The notes: generated from the sequence alone by a model not told the origin. Shown: positions 25,157 to 34,524, counted from the first letter of the stretch. The stretch is 64,000 nt of DNA from UBA11358 sp049517655 (GCA_049517655.1 JBEKRQ010000003.1:310001-374000); one strand, 5' to 3'. Translations and numbers: made by a program.

Positions 25157-25720
25157 TCAATTCCACGACAAGTCCTCCGGCATTTGGGAGAGCAGCTTGT
25201 TTTTCCAGCCGCCCTTGCTTTTCAGAATTTTCTGCCAGAGCTGTTCGGGCGGCGTGTCGAAGATGAGTTCAAGCGACGCCGGAAACGTCAGCCACGATTT
25301 GCGTTTCATTTCCATTTCAAGCTGGCCTGGCGACCAGCCGGCGTAACCCGCGAACATCTTGACCTTTTTCTCCGGCGAAAACGATTCGCCAATTTCCAAC
25401 AGATCATCCAGTGAATGGCCGAGGCTCAAATTCGGAAATACATTCGCGTCGGGAATGAAACTGTCCGCATGCAAAAAGCTTAGCGCGGTCGGCTGCACCG
25501 GCCCGCCGAGAAAAAGAGGCGATTCCCGAAGCCTGTCGGGCAGGTTAGCCACGAGCACTTCACCCACCTTGTTGCCGGCGGCACGGTTGAGCACGAGGCC
25601 AAAAGCCCCCTCGGCGTTGTGCTCGCAAACAAGCACCACCGTGTGATGGAAAAAGGAGCCGCGCAAAACGCCACCGTCCAGCAGCAACTTGCCCTTCAGC
25701 CATTTTTCGTCCTCACTCAT
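25157..25720 (-). CDS. YqgE/AlgH family protein
   Basis: 187 aa, the usual length. The first block GKLLLDGGVLRGSFFHHTVVL and then GAFGLVLNR and FAGYAGWSPGQLEMEMKRKSW are the three signature regions of the YqgE/AlgH family. The biochemical function is not established; the name comes from a reported effect on alginate synthesis. Confidence 0.9.
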   Translation of the reverse strand: MSEDEKWLKGKLLLDGGVLRGSFFHHTVVLVCEHNAEGAFGLVLNRAAGNKVGEVLVANLPDRLRESPLFLGGPVQPTALSFLHADSFIPDANVFPNLSLGHSLDDLLEIGESFSPEKKVKMFAGYAGWSPGQLEMEMKRKSWLTFPASLELIFDTPPEQLWQKILKSKGGWKNKLLSQMPEDLSWN

Positions 25721-25810
25721 ATTCCATCTTAATGTGCATTATGTTTGTGTGGCTGGCAAAAACAAAACCGCCGGGATGCCAGGACCCTGAGAAAATCGTT
25801 GCCGCCAAAC

Positions 25811-25837
25811 AAAAAGCGCGGGGAAAATCCCCACGCT
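25811..25837 (-). terminator. Rho-independent terminator after tkt
   Basis: Read on the minus strand: AGCGTGGGGA-TTT-TCCCCGCGCT followed by TTTTTG. The stem has one mismatch, and the T-run is directly attached. It lies 38 bases after the transketolase stop. Confidence 0.8.
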
Positions 25838-25874
25838 CGTATTTGAATTCCTTGTGCTCCAGCCCTCTCGACGG

Positions 25875-27710
25875 TCAGAGCGATTTGACCTTTTTCACAA
25901 TCGCCGCGGCGTCAATGCCGAAGTGCGCCAGAAGTTCGGCGGCCTTGCCGGAACGCGGCAGCCCAGTCACGGCGAGCTTGTGGACTTTGATTCCATCCAC
26001 GCTAAGTTCGCCGGCGACGGCGTCGCCCAGTCCACCTTCGATGTAATGATCTTCAACCGTGATGACCGTGTTGCCGGTCTTTTGCGCGGCAGCTTTGATA
26101 GCATCCTTGTCCAGCGGCTTGATGCTGTAGGCGTCTATGACCGTGATGCCGATGCCTTCGGCCCTCAGAGCGTCAGCGGCCTTGAGCGCTTCATGAAGCG
26201 TCACGCCCGCAGCGACAACGGTGGCCTTGTCGCTCGCGTTCTGGCGCACCACTTTTGCGCCGCCGATGGGAAATTGCTCGTCGTTGTTGTAAATCACCAG
26301 TGTCTTCGGGCGCGATGTACGCAGGAAACAAACCCCCTTCTTTTGCGCCATTTGTTCGACAAGTTTTTCCGTGCTCACCGCATCGCTCGGATACAACACC
26401 GTGCTGCCCACAATCGCGCGCATCATCGCCAAGTCTTCCAGACCCATCTGCGACGGGCCGTCCTCGCCGATGCTCACGCCGACATGCGAGCCTGTGAGTT
26501 TCAGATTCGCCTGCGAAATGCCTGCAACGCGGATTTGATCGTAAGCGCGCGCGAAGAAACACGCGAACGTGGACGCAAACGGCACCTTGCCGCGCGCGCC
26601 GAAGCCGGCGGCAACGGCGACCATGTTTTGCTCGGCAATGAAGCATTCCGTAAAACGGTTCGGGAACTTCTTGGAAAACTTTTCCGCGTAGGTGGAATTT
26701 TTCGTGTCGCCGTCCATCGCGACGATGCGTTGATCCACTTCGCCGATGCGCGCGAGCGCGTTGCCGTAGGCTTCGCGCGTCGCAACTGAATCGCCGGGTT
26801 TGTAATTGATTGGCGGATAACCCGCGGGCGCGGCGTTGTTTGGCGCGGGCAATTGATTCGGTGCAGGAATCGCCACGCCGACGCCGGATTTCGCGCTGGG
26901 CTGAAGTTCGGCGACGGCTTTGGCGGCCTCGTCCTTGTTCAGAGGTTTACCGTGCCAGCCGTCTTTGTCCTGCAAAAAGGAAACGCCTGCGCCTTTGTAA
27001 GTTTTGGCGATGATGCAGAGTGGCTGGTCGTTCAGGCCGACGCCGCTGAGCACTTCCACGATTTCTTCGATGTCGTGGCCGTCAATCGATTCAACGCGCC
27101 AACCGAAGGCATCAAACCGTTTGGCATAAACACCGATGTCGTGGCCGAACGCGGTGGCCTGGCTCTGGCCGAGGCGGTTGGCGTCCACAATGGCAATCAA
27201 ATTGTTGAGCTTATAAATGCCGGCGAGCGACGCCGCTTCCCAGACCGAGCCTTCGGCGATTTCGCCGTCACCGAGCAGGACGTAGATGTTGTAATTCAGA
27301 TGGTCGAGGTGTGCGGCCAGCGCCATGCCGACGCCAATGCTCAAGCCCTGGCCGAGCGAACCGGTGGCCACGTCCACGAATGGCAGTCGCGGTGTCGGAT
27401 GACCTTCGAGGTCGCAGCCGAACCGGCGGAGTTTCAACAATTCGCTCACCGGAAACAAACCGGTTTCCGCCCACGCGGCATAAAGCAGCGGCGCGGCGTG
27501 CCCCTTGGAAAGAATAAAACGGTCGTTGTTGTGGTAGTGCGGGTTCTTCGCATCATAACGCATGTGCCCAAAAAACAGCACAGCCACCACATCCGCCGCC
27601 GAGCAGCACGAAGTTGGGTGTCCGCTGCCGGCTGCGGTCGTTGCGGTGATCGAGTGAATCCGCAACTGATTTGCAATGCCCTTCAATAGTTCAATGTCCG
27701 TGTTAATCAT
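25875..27710 (-). CDS. tkt: Transketolase
   Basis: 611 aa, the shorter form of transketolase. The thiamine diphosphate site is GDGEIAEGSVWEAASLAG...NLIAIVDANRLGQSQ near 155-190. The pyrimidine domain begins SVATREAYGNALARI near 315 and has GSHVGVSIGEDGPSQMGLED; the C-terminal domain holds TVITVEDHYIEGGLGDAV. A Pro/Ala-rich linker (about 283-310) separates the first two domains. The enzyme transfers two-carbon units in the pentose phosphate pathway, downstream of the Zwf/Pgl pair at 20325-22603. Confidence 0.95.
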   Translation of the reverse strand: MINTDIELLKGIANQLRIHSITATTAAGSGHPTSCCSAADVVAVLFFGHMRYDAKNPHYHNNDRFILSKGHAAPLLYAAWAETGLFPVSELLKLRRFGCDLEGHPTPRLPFVDVATGSLGQGLSIGVGMALAAHLDHLNYNIYVLLGDGEIAEGSVWEAASLAGIYKLNNLIAIVDANRLGQSQATAFGHDIGVYAKRFDAFGWRVESIDGHDIEEIVEVLSGVGLNDQPLCIIAKTYKGAGVSFLQDKDGWHGKPLNKDEAAKAVAELQPSAKSGVGVAIPAPNQLPAPNNAAPAGYPPINYKPGDSVATREAYGNALARIGEVDQRIVAMDGDTKNSTYAEKFSKKFPNRFTECFIAEQNMVAVAAGFGARGKVPFASTFACFFARAYDQIRVAGISQANLKLTGSHVGVSIGEDGPSQMGLEDLAMMRAIVGSTVLYPSDAVSTEKLVEQMAQKKGVCFLRTSRPKTLVIYNNDEQFPIGGAKVVRQNASDKATVVAAGVTLHEALKAADALRAEGIGITVIDAYSIKPLDKDAIKAAAQKTGNTVITVEDHYIEGGLGDAVAGELSVDGIKVHKLAVTGLPRSGKAAELLAHFGIDAAAIVKKVKSL

Positions 27711-27791
27711 GGAGGGAAAATTCTAGGCAAGTGAAGACGAAAGCCAAGAATGAAATGATTGAGTAAATTTTGCAGGTTGCCTGGAATCAAA

Positions 27792-27868
27792 TGGTACGCG
27801 AGGCGGGGGTCGAACCCACAACCTTCGGCTCCGGAGGCCGACGCTCTATCCAATTGAGCTACTCGCGC
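27792..27868 (-). tRNA. tRNA-Arg(CCG)
   Basis: The minus strand folds into a cloverleaf: acceptor GCGCGAG pairs with CTCGCGT (one G-U), D arm GCTC/GAGC, anticodon stem TCGGC/GCCGA with loop CTCCGGA (anticodon CCG, reading CGG) and T arm with TTCGA. The 3' CCA is encoded. Total 77 nt. Confidence 0.95.
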
Positions 27869-27929
27869 AAGGCAAATCTCAGAATACTGTCGTGCGCGCT
27901 TTTGCTCAAATGGAATCTGTGGCTAAAAC

Positions 27930-27996
27930 TTCGCGCGAAGAACGCGAAGGAAATGAAGGCTGAATTTCCTTCACAACCTTCGTGGTCTTCGCGCGA
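27930..27996. repeat. Imperfect inverted repeat, TTCGCGCGAAGA arms
   Basis: The left arm TTCGCGCGAAGAACGCGAAGG pairs imperfectly with the right arm near 27976-27996 (CCTTCGTGGTCTTCGCGCGA). The loop holds a smaller GAAGG/CCTTC pair. It sits between tRNA-Arg and the terminator and looks like a dispersed extragenic palindrome. Confidence 0.6.
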
Positions 27997-28000
27997 CGCT

Positions 28001-28037
28001 TCCCAAAAAATAAAAAGGGACGGCGCAAGGCCGCCCC
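28001..28037 (-). terminator. Rho-independent terminator after the Spy-like gene
   Basis: Read on the minus strand: GGGGCGGC-CTTGC-GCCGTCCC followed by TTTTTATTTTTT. The one non-Watson-Crick pair is G-U only on this strand, so the hairpin is oriented for the minus-strand gene at 28064-28528. Confidence 0.88.
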
Positions 28038-28063
28038 AGTGTCAATGTCTGTTACCCCACAGA

Positions 28064-28528
28064 TTATTGTTGCGGTGGATTCACAGGAGGAAGAGCGGGT
28101 GCATTCGTGCCTCCCGCGTTTGGGCCACCCGGAGGCGGGCCGTTGCGGCGATTGCGCATATCCTGCCATTTTTGGAACTGCTCCGGTGTAAGAACGGCTT
28201 TCATCTGCGTAGCAATGTCTTCACGGATGGTTTTCATTTTGGCCTTGCGGTCTTCGGCAGTGAGGCTGGTGTCCTGCCGCAGGTCGCGCATTTTCTGCAT
28301 TTGCGTGTCCATGATGGCCTGAACTTTCGGTTTCTGGTCGGCGGTCAGGTTGAGTTGTTCCGCCCAGCGCTCAAAACCAGCGCGCGGTGGCTGGCCGGCT
28401 GGCGGAGCGCCTGCGGGTGGAGTGGAAGGCGGCGTATTGGTGGAATCGCCCGCGCGCAAGGCTGGACTCCATGCCAGTAAACTGCCCACGGCCAACGCCG
28501 TGATTAACATTGTTTTATTTGCTTTCAT
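28064..28528 (-). CDS. Secreted Spy/LTxxQ-motif-like protein
   Basis: About 154 aa from the ATG at 28528. A signal peptide (MKANKTMLITALAVGSLLAW, cleavage likely after ALRA) is followed by a Pro-rich linker and a helical domain with LNLTADQKPKVQAIMD and LTPEQFQKWQDMR, the paired LTxxQ motifs of the Spy/CpxP group. Those proteins are periplasmic chaperones or stress sensors. The C-terminus is Pro/Gly/Asn-rich. A longer start at 28555 would put nine polar residues before the signal peptide and is less likely. Confidence 0.7.
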   Translation of the reverse strand: MKANKTMLITALAVGSLLAWSPALRAGDSTNTPPSTPPAGAPPAGQPPRAGFERWAEQLNLTADQKPKVQAIMDTQMQKMRDLRQDTSLTAEDRKAKMKTIREDIATQMKAVLTPEQFQKWQDMRNRRNGPPPGGPNAGGTNAPALPPVNPPQQ

Positions 28529-28617
28529 AATTCTTTGTCGTGGTTTGTTTTTCAATTTCGTCGCGCCATTATAACGCGGCTCACTGTTCCATGTCAGACG
28601 CCCAGTATAAAAAGAGG

Positions 28618-29940
28618 TTACAACCTGCGCAACACTTTCGCCGCTGCTTTGATTGTTAGCCCGATGTCCGCCGCCGTGTGCGCCGTGGAAGTGAAATCCG
28701 CCTCGAATTGCGACGGCGCGAGGTAAATGCCTTCGGCCAGCATCCCGTGGAAAAATTTAGCGAACCGCCTGTGGTCACTTTTCATTGCGTCGGCGAGGCT
28801 CCAGACCGGCTGGTTGGTGAAATACGCGCAGAACATTGAGCCGCAGCGATTGAATGTCACCGGCACGCCCGCAGATTTCGCGGCAGCGTTCATACCGATT
28901 TCCAATTGTGCGCCAAGTTGTTCCAATTTCTGGTAGGGCGGGCTGTCCCCAGCCCGCCGCGGCGCGGTCGGGACACCGCACCCTACCGATAATTCCTCCA
29001 ACGCCGCGATGCCCGCTGCCATCGCCAGCGGATTGCCACTCAACGTTCCGGCTTGATACACCGGTCCCAGCGGCGCGAGCAAATCCATGATGTCTGTGCG
29101 CCCGCCGAACGCGCCCACCGGCAGCCCGCCGCCGATGATTTTGCCGAGGCACGTCAAATCCGGCATGACCCCGAAACGTTCCTGCGCGCCGCCGGGCGCA
29201 AGACGGAAACCTGTCATCACCTCGTCGAAAATCAGCAACGCGCCGTTCGCCTGCGTGATTTCGCGTAAAAATTCCAGATAACCCGGTTTCGGCAAATAAA
29301 CCCCTGCATTGCCCGGCACCGGCTCGACGATGATTCCAGCGATTTGATTTTTATTCACGTCGAACGCGGCTTTCACGGCGTCAACGTCGTTGAACGGCAA
29401 AACGATGGTGTGTTGCGTGAATGCCGCCGGTATGCCCGCGCTATCGGGATTGCCAAACGTCAGCGCGCCGCTGCCGGCTTTCACGAGCAATGAATCCACA
29501 TGACCATGATAACAGCCGTCGAACTTGATAATTTCGTCGCGCTTCGTGAAGCCACGCGCCAGACGAATTGCCGACATACACGCTTCCGTGCCGGAATTGC
29601 ACATCCGCACCTTTTGCACGCTCGGCACGAGCGAGCAAATCAGCTTCGCCATCGTGACTTCGAATGGATTCGGGATGCCGAAGCTGGTGCCGTGGTCGGC
29701 GGCGGCCTTGACGGCGGAAATAATTTTCGGATGCGCGTGGCCGAGAATCGCCGGCCCCCAAGTGCAGACGTAATCAATGTATTCGTTTCCGTCCACGTCC
29801 CAGACGCGCGCGCCTTTGGCCCGGTTGACGAAGAACGGCTGGCCGCCGACGGCGCGGAACGCGCGCACCGGCGAATTGACACCGCCGGGAATGTATTTCA
29901 GCGCCTCGGCGAAAAGTTTTTCCGATTCCATTCGTGTCAT
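28618..29940 (-). CDS. hemL: Glutamate-1-semialdehyde 2,1-aminomutase, with a palindromic insertion
   Basis: About 440 aa against 425-430 normally. Start region KLFAEALKYIPGGVNSPVRAF; the PLP-lysine motif is MTCLGKIIGGGLPVGAFGG-like (here DLTCLGKIIGGGLPVGAFGG) and the cofactor Asp is in ALLIFDEVMTGFR. It makes 5-aminolevulinate for haem and corrin synthesis. Three starts within 18 bases are possible (29949, 29940, 29931); none has a clear ribosome site. About residues 318-337 come from a palindromic element (28932-28987) encoding GCGVPTAPRRAGDSPPY, placed in a surface-type segment between AAGIAALEEL and the next helix. Confidence 0.93.
   Translation of the reverse strand: MTRMESEKLFAEALKYIPGGVNSPVRAFRAVGGQPFFVNRAKGARVWDVDGNEYIDYVCTWGPAILGHAHPKIISAVKAAADHGTSFGIPNPFEVTMAKLICSLVPSVQKVRMCNSGTEACMSAIRLARGFTKRDEIIKFDGCYHGHVDSLLVKAGSGALTFGNPDSAGIPAAFTQHTIVLPFNDVDAVKAAFDVNKNQIAGIIVEPVPGNAGVYLPKPGYLEFLREITQANGALLIFDEVMTGFRLAPGGAQERFGVMPDLTCLGKIIGGGLPVGAFGGRTDIMDLLAPLGPVYQAGTLSGNPLAMAAGIAALEELSVGCGVPTAPRRAGDSPPYQKLEQLGAQLEIGMNAAAKSAGVPVTFNRCGSMFCAYFTNQPVWSLADAMKSDHRRFAKFFHGMLAEGIYLAPSQFEADFTSTAHTAADIGLTIKAAAKVLRRL
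28932..28987. repeat. Palindromic element inside hemL
   Basis: It starts GGTAGGGC and ends CCCTACC. Internal hairpins are GCGGGC-TGTCCCCA-GCCCGC and GCGCGGT-CGGGACA-CCGCAC. It is in frame within hemL and has the same plan as the two copies in purL. Confidence 0.87.
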
Positions 29941-30026
29941 CACGAACAATCTAGTTTGTGAACAGCCGAAGCCGCGAGCATTTTCCGAGTTGTGCTTTGA
30001 ACTTCACTGGAAGTAATTTCGGAACT

Positions 30027-31136
30027 GTGAAAGCCAGATTCCAAACCCGCCGTGAATTCATCAAAACCACCGCCATGGCCACCGCGAGCGTGTCATTCGC
30101 CGGCGCTTTGGCTTCGCGTGTTCGCGCCGCCGAAGCGGACCGGAAAATCGGGTTCGCCCTCGCCGGTCTCGGCACGTTGAGCACCTATCAACTTGCGCCT
30201 GCGTTGCAGAAAACGAAATTTTGCAAACTCACCGGCATTGTCACAGGCACGCCCGCGAAGGCCGAACGCTGGAAAGCGCAATACAACATCCCCGACAGGA
30301 ACATTTACAACTACGACACGATGGGGAAAATGGCGGACAACCCGGACATTGACGTGGTTTATGTCGTCACGCCAAACGCACTTCACGCCGAACACAGCAT
30401 CAAGGCGGCGAGGGCGGGCAAGCACGTGCTTTGCGAAAAGCCAATGGAAGTGTCGGTCGAAAAATGCCGGCAAATGATTGACGAATGCAAAAAAGCCGGA
30501 AGGCAACTGGCCATCGGCTACCGGCTCCACTTCGAACCAAACAACCTCGAATGCGTCCGTCTCGCACGAGAAAAGGTTTTGGGCGATTTGAAAATGGTTG
30601 ATGCCTGCTTCGGCTATGCCGCTAGGGACACGACCCAATGGCGGTATAAACGCGATCTGGCTGGGGGCGGGCCGCTTATGGATGTTGGCATTTACGCGTT
30701 GCAGGCGGCGCGCTATTTGAGCGGGGAGGAACCCGTTCTTGTTTCCGCGATTGAAACCAAAACCGATCCGGTGAAATTCAGGGAAGTCGAGGAAACCATC
30801 ACGTGGCAGATGAAATTTCCCGGTGGCGTGGTGGCGCAATGCTACACAACCTGCGGATTTGACGGTTTCAACCGTTTTACCGGTTACACGCGGGACGGAT
30901 GGTTTCGATTGGAACCTGCCTTTAGTTATCACGGGTTATGCGGACGCCGCAGCGACAGGATGGAAATCAATCTGCCGGACATCGACCAGTTCGCGGCCGA
31001 AATGGACGATTTCGCGCAATGTATATTGAACAATCAGCCGACCAAAGTGCCGGGCGAAGAAGGCCTGCGCGACGTGAAAATCATGATGGCCATTTACGAG
31101 GCAGCCCGCACCGGCAAAACGGTTAGTCTTGCGTAA
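30027..31136 (+). CDS. Gfo/Idh/MocA family oxidoreductase with Tat signal
   Basis: About 369 aa from a GTG at 30027. The leader has TRREFIKTTAMATASVSFAG, a twin-arginine export signal. After it comes the NAD(P)-binding fold (IGFALAGLGTLSTYQLAP), then VVYVVTPNALHAEHSIKAA and the conserved GKHVLCEKPMEV with its catalytic-region Lys. Exported members of this family often act on sugars in planctomycete and verrucomicrobial glycan breakdown; glucose-fructose oxidoreductase is the classic Tat-exported example. The substrate is not evident. An upstream ATG (29958) would add 23 residues ahead of the Tat motif. Confidence 0.82.
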   Translation: MKARFQTRREFIKTTAMATASVSFAGALASRVRAAEADRKIGFALAGLGTLSTYQLAPALQKTKFCKLTGIVTGTPAKAERWKAQYNIPDRNIYNYDTMGKMADNPDIDVVYVVTPNALHAEHSIKAARAGKHVLCEKPMEVSVEKCRQMIDECKKAGRQLAIGYRLHFEPNNLECVRLAREKVLGDLKMVDACFGYAARDTTQWRYKRDLAGGGPLMDVGIYALQAARYLSGEEPVLVSAIETKTDPVKFREVEETITWQMKFPGGVVAQCYTTCGFDGFNRFTGYTRDGWFRLEPAFSYHGLCGRRSDRMEINLPDIDQFAAEMDDFAQCILNNQPTKVPGEEGLRDVKIMMAIYEAARTGKTVSLA

Positions 31137-31145
31137 TCGCCACGA

Positions 31146-31664
31146 TTAATTCCGAAAAAACGTCTCCTGTAACGACCCTTTCTCCGTGCGGACAGCGGTG
31201 CCGGTGCCGATGTGATGCCGTTGGAACCAGCCATCGTTCACTTCCAGGACGTATTGGATGTTGTCGTGCGAGGCGACGACGGGCACGTTGTCGTTCTTTT
31301 CCAGATGATGAATCTCCTCGATGACGCCGTCCGGACCGATGTAGGCGGCGGATAGCGACACGGGACAATTGATCATCCAAAACCCGTTCGGCGCGCGCAG
31401 CGCCTGTGGAAGCACAAACAGCATGGCACTTTCATCGGTGATATTGGTGCGGAACATCATGCCGGTCTCCTGCTCGCGCGGGGTGAGCGCCAGCTCGGCA
31501 TCCAATGTCTCCGCGCCGAGATAAATTTTCATCGTCTGCAATTTCGGCTGCACCCGAGTGGGCAGCAAATCGTTGCCTGATGGCGGCGTGGCGGTTTCGG
31601 TTTTTTCGCAACCGGCCAGCAAAGCCGCGACGAGGAACAACGAAAAAATTCCTGTTAGTTTCAC
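31146..31664 (-). CDS. DUF192 lipoprotein
   Basis: 172 aa from a GTG at 31664, chosen because it places a normal lipoprotein signal (FSLFLVAALLAGC, lipobox Cys near 19) at the N-terminus; an upstream ATG at 31712 or 31802 is possible. The DUF192 domain covers about 45-170, with LTPREQETGMMFR, MLFVLP, NGFWMINCPVSLSAAYI and VLEVNDGWF. The function of DUF192 is unknown; it is often secreted. It is convergent with the oxidoreductase gene, nine bases apart. Confidence 0.78.
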   Translation of the reverse strand: MKLTGIFSLFLVAALLAGCEKTETATPPSGNDLLPTRVQPKLQTMKIYLGAETLDAELALTPREQETGMMFRTNITDESAMLFVLPQALRAPNGFWMINCPVSLSAAYIGPDGVIEEIHHLEKNDNVPVVASHDNIQYVLEVNDGWFQRHHIGTGTAVRTEKGSLQETFFRN

Positions 31665-31813
31665 GCCGACAAACTGCCGGATACCACCGGACTTTTCAAT
31701 CAAACTGCGCATACAATGAATGACGGGCTCTTTCATCCGCGTTTGACTATCCAACGGCAATTCACTAATGTCGGCCTCCGGAATAGCCAGACCGAAAATC
31801 AACCCAAGAATTT

Positions 31814-32848
31814 ATGCCGCCGAAAACCGCCGACAAATCCGCCGCTGAAACGAAAACTGCCGCGCATTCGCGCGAGCTCGAAGCCGCGATTTCCTCCATC
31901 ACAAAAAATTACGGCGAAGGCAGCATTATGCGCCTCGGCGACGCGCGGGCGCATGTCAAAATTGACGTGATTCCGACCGGCGCACTCGCGCTGGACTTTG
32001 CACTGGGCGTCGGCGGCATCCCGCGCGGCCGAGTCGTGGAAATTTTCGGGCCGGAATCGTCCGGCAAAACGACGTTGATGCTCCATGTCATCGCCAGCGC
32101 GCAAAAAGCCGGCGGACTGGCGGCGTTCATTGACGCCGAGCATGCGCTGGATCCCGGCTACGCGAAAAAACTCGGCGTGAACCTCGATGATTTGCTCGTA
32201 TCGCAGCCGGATTCCGGCGAAGAGGCGCTGACGATTTGTGAAACGCTCGCGCGCTCGAATGCGCTGGACGTGATCGTCATTGATTCCGTCGCCGCGCTCG
32301 TGCCGAGGGCCGAACTCGAAGGCGAAATGGGCATGGCCACGATGGGCATGCAGGCGCGGCTCATGAGCCAGGCGTTGCGCAAACTCACGGCGATTTTGGG
32401 CAAGTCGAAGACGACGTGCATTTTCACCAATCAACTGCGCGAAAAAGTCGGCGTGATGTTCGGCAACCCTGAAACGACGCCCGGCGGCAAGGCGCTGAAA
32501 TTTTACGCGAGTGTGCGTCTCGACATCCGCCGCAAAGACACGCTCAAGGATGACGCGGGTAATGCCGTCGGCAATCACGTCCGGGTCAAGGTTGTGAAGA
32601 ACAAGGTCGCGCCGCCGTTTGCCGAGGCCGAGTTCGACATCCTTTACAATCACGGTATCAATAAGGAAGGCTGCATTCTCGACGTGGGCATCGAGAATGG
32701 CGTCGTGGACAAAAAAGGCGCGTGGTTGCAATTCGAGGGCGAGTTGATCGGGCAGGGGAAGGATGCCGCGCAAAAGGCCCTCGTCGAAAAACCCGCGCTC
32801 GCCAAAAAGATTGTGGATGCCATTCTCGCCAAACGCGCGGCGGCTTGA
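31814..32848 (+). CDS. recA: Recombinase RecA
   Basis: 344 aa. Walker A is GPESSGKTT near 75, the L1/L2 and Walker B regions are ALDVIVIDSVAALVPRAELEGE, and TCIFTNQLREKVGVMFGNPETTPGG is the highly conserved central block. It promotes strand exchange and SOS co-protease activity. The N-terminus carries a Lys/Ala-rich leader of about 20 residues. A gap of 149 bases separates it from the DUF192 gene start; no clear LexA-type box was recognised. Confidence 0.97.
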   Translation: MPPKTADKSAAETKTAAHSRELEAAISSITKNYGEGSIMRLGDARAHVKIDVIPTGALALDFALGVGGIPRGRVVEIFGPESSGKTTLMLHVIASAQKAGGLAAFIDAEHALDPGYAKKLGVNLDDLLVSQPDSGEEALTICETLARSNALDVIVIDSVAALVPRAELEGEMGMATMGMQARLMSQALRKLTAILGKSKTTCIFTNQLREKVGVMFGNPETTPGGKALKFYASVRLDIRRKDTLKDDAGNAVGNHVRVKVVKNKVAPPFAEAEFDILYNHGINKEGCILDVGIENGVVDKKGAWLQFEGELIGQGKDAAQKALVEKPALAKKIVDAILAKRAAA

Positions 32849-32869
32849 TGGCTGTAAAGTTGTTTTCGC

Positions 32870-34522
32870 ATGAGTACTGTTTCCGATCTCGGCCTTGACT
32901 TGGAGAATCTGTTTCAACCTGCATGGGCGCAGGAGAAGCCGTCGGCCAATCGCTACGCGAAATTCGCCGGCGAACCCGCCGGACGCGATGACCGCCAGCG
33001 CGAAGGCCGGCGCGGAGGACCGCGCACGGAATCGTTCGGCGAGCGCCGCGGACCTCGTCCGCCGCGTTCCAGTCCAAAGTTCGGCGACCGCAAAAGGGAA
33101 TTTTTCCAACGCGATGACTCGCGCGAGCGCGAACATCGCGAACCGCCCCCGCCGTTGCCGGAAATCAGCGTCGCGTTTTTGCCGGACGAGAACGGCGTCG
33201 AATCGCTCGCCCGCCAGATCAAGATGACCGGCCGCGCCTATCCGCTGTTCGACATCGCACGGCTCATTTTGCAAAAGCCGGAGCGTTATTCCGTCCAGCT
33301 CATGGTGAAGAAAAAGCCCGACGGCGCCATCGCGCAGCCGCTGTTTGTTTGCGCGCTCGATGACACGCCGTGGCTGACCGAGGACGAGGCCGTTGCGCAT
33401 GTTCTCAAAAATCATTTCACCACGTTTTATCAGACCGAGCGCACGGCGACCGAGCCGCCGAAGGGCACCTACACGTTCGTCGCGCAATGCGGCATGAGCG
33501 GCGTGATTCTCGGCCCGCCGAACCATCACGATTACCAGAACCAGCTCCGCAAATTGCACGCGGAACGGTTCTCGAAAATGCCATTCGACGTTTTCAAGGC
33601 GCGCGTCAGAATCGTCAAGGATGAGGCCATCGTGAAAAAGTGGGTCGAGGAGCAAAGTTTCAAAACCGAATATGTCGTCCTCAACGTGCCCGAACCGCTT
33701 AAACTTCCGAACATGGAAGAAGTGGAGAAACATTTCCGCGCCGTTCACAAGGAAACCATTATCAAGTCTGTGGAAGCGCACGTGGTCGGCGGCGTGTCCA
33801 GCCGCAACTTGCGCAGCCGTGAGTTGCAACAACTCATCCGCCATGAATGGGAGCAGCAAAGGTATTTCCCGCTGCAGCTCGCCACCGGCTTGAGCAGGCA
33901 ATTCGCCGAGCACGGCCTGCAGTTTTTCAAGGTCAACAGGACCGTCACGCATGTTTCAGTCGCGCGCCCGCAATTTCTCGATCTTGAAACTACGCCGGTG
34001 TCGGAAAGCATCAAACGCATCATCGACCGCATCAATACGCATCCGAAATGCTCGCGGCGGCAATTGATGGAAGCCCTCGCGCCATCGCTCCAACCGGCGG
34101 TCATTGAAATCAAACCCGGGGAACAACAGGCTGCCGTACCCGCCGAACCGACGCCGGAACAAAACGCCGTCATTGCGGATTTGCATTGGCTTGTGCATCA
34201 GGGACATGTACTCGAATTTGCCGACGGCAGGCTGGAAACGGCCAAAAAGCCATTGCCCAAACCGCCAACACGGGCTACGCCAGAGGCTTCGCCGAGGCAA
34301 GAACCAGAGAAGAAACCAGCCGAAGAAAAACCGGTCGCGGAAGGTGAAGCTGCGATGGCTGGCGAACCGGCGGATGAGATTGCCGTTTCAACTGAAGCTG
34401 AAATTCCCGCACCCGAGCAACCGGAGCCGGCGGTTGAGCCGGCATCCGAAATTCCGGCTCCAGCCGAACCCGCCGTTCCTTCGCCGGAACCGGTTGTTGA
34501 GAGTGGCGCAACGCCTTCGTGA
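32870..34522 (+). CDS. Hypothetical protein with Arg/Gly-rich N-terminus
   Basis: 550 aa. Residues about 30-95 are low-complexity Arg/Gly/Glu/Pro (RREGRRGGPRTESFGERRGPRP type without that exact order), the look of an RNA-binding disordered tail. The folded centre (about 100-400) starts ISVAFLPDENGVESLAR and contains FTTFYQTERTATEPPKGTY, CGMSGVILGPPNHHDY and KVNRTVTHVSVARPQF. Residues 430-550 are Pro/Glu/Ala-rich. It begins 21 bases after recA and is followed by an RNA helicase. I do not recognise the family; an RNA-linked role is only inferred from the tail and neighbour. Confidence 0.7.
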   Translation: MSTVSDLGLDLENLFQPAWAQEKPSANRYAKFAGEPAGRDDRQREGRRGGPRTESFGERRGPRPPRSSPKFGDRKREFFQRDDSREREHREPPPPLPEISVAFLPDENGVESLARQIKMTGRAYPLFDIARLILQKPERYSVQLMVKKKPDGAIAQPLFVCALDDTPWLTEDEAVAHVLKNHFTTFYQTERTATEPPKGTYTFVAQCGMSGVILGPPNHHDYQNQLRKLHAERFSKMPFDVFKARVRIVKDEAIVKKWVEEQSFKTEYVVLNVPEPLKLPNMEEVEKHFRAVHKETIIKSVEAHVVGGVSSRNLRSRELQQLIRHEWEQQRYFPLQLATGLSRQFAEHGLQFFKVNRTVTHVSVARPQFLDLETTPVSESIKRIIDRINTHPKCSRRQLMEALAPSLQPAVIEIKPGEQQAAVPAEPTPEQNAVIADLHWLVHQGHVLEFADGRLETAKKPLPKPPTRATPEASPRQEPEKKPAEEKPVAEGEAAMAGEPADEIAVSTEAEIPAPEQPEPAVEPASEIPAPAEPAVPSPEPVVESGATPS

Positions 34523-34524
34523 AA

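Noticed and set aside
31799..33952. 717-codon open frame on the minus strand across recA and the next gene
   Set aside because: It is antisense to RecA, whose protein has every expected motif. The antisense translation is Arg/His-rich with no domain, the usual shadow of GC-rich coding DNA.
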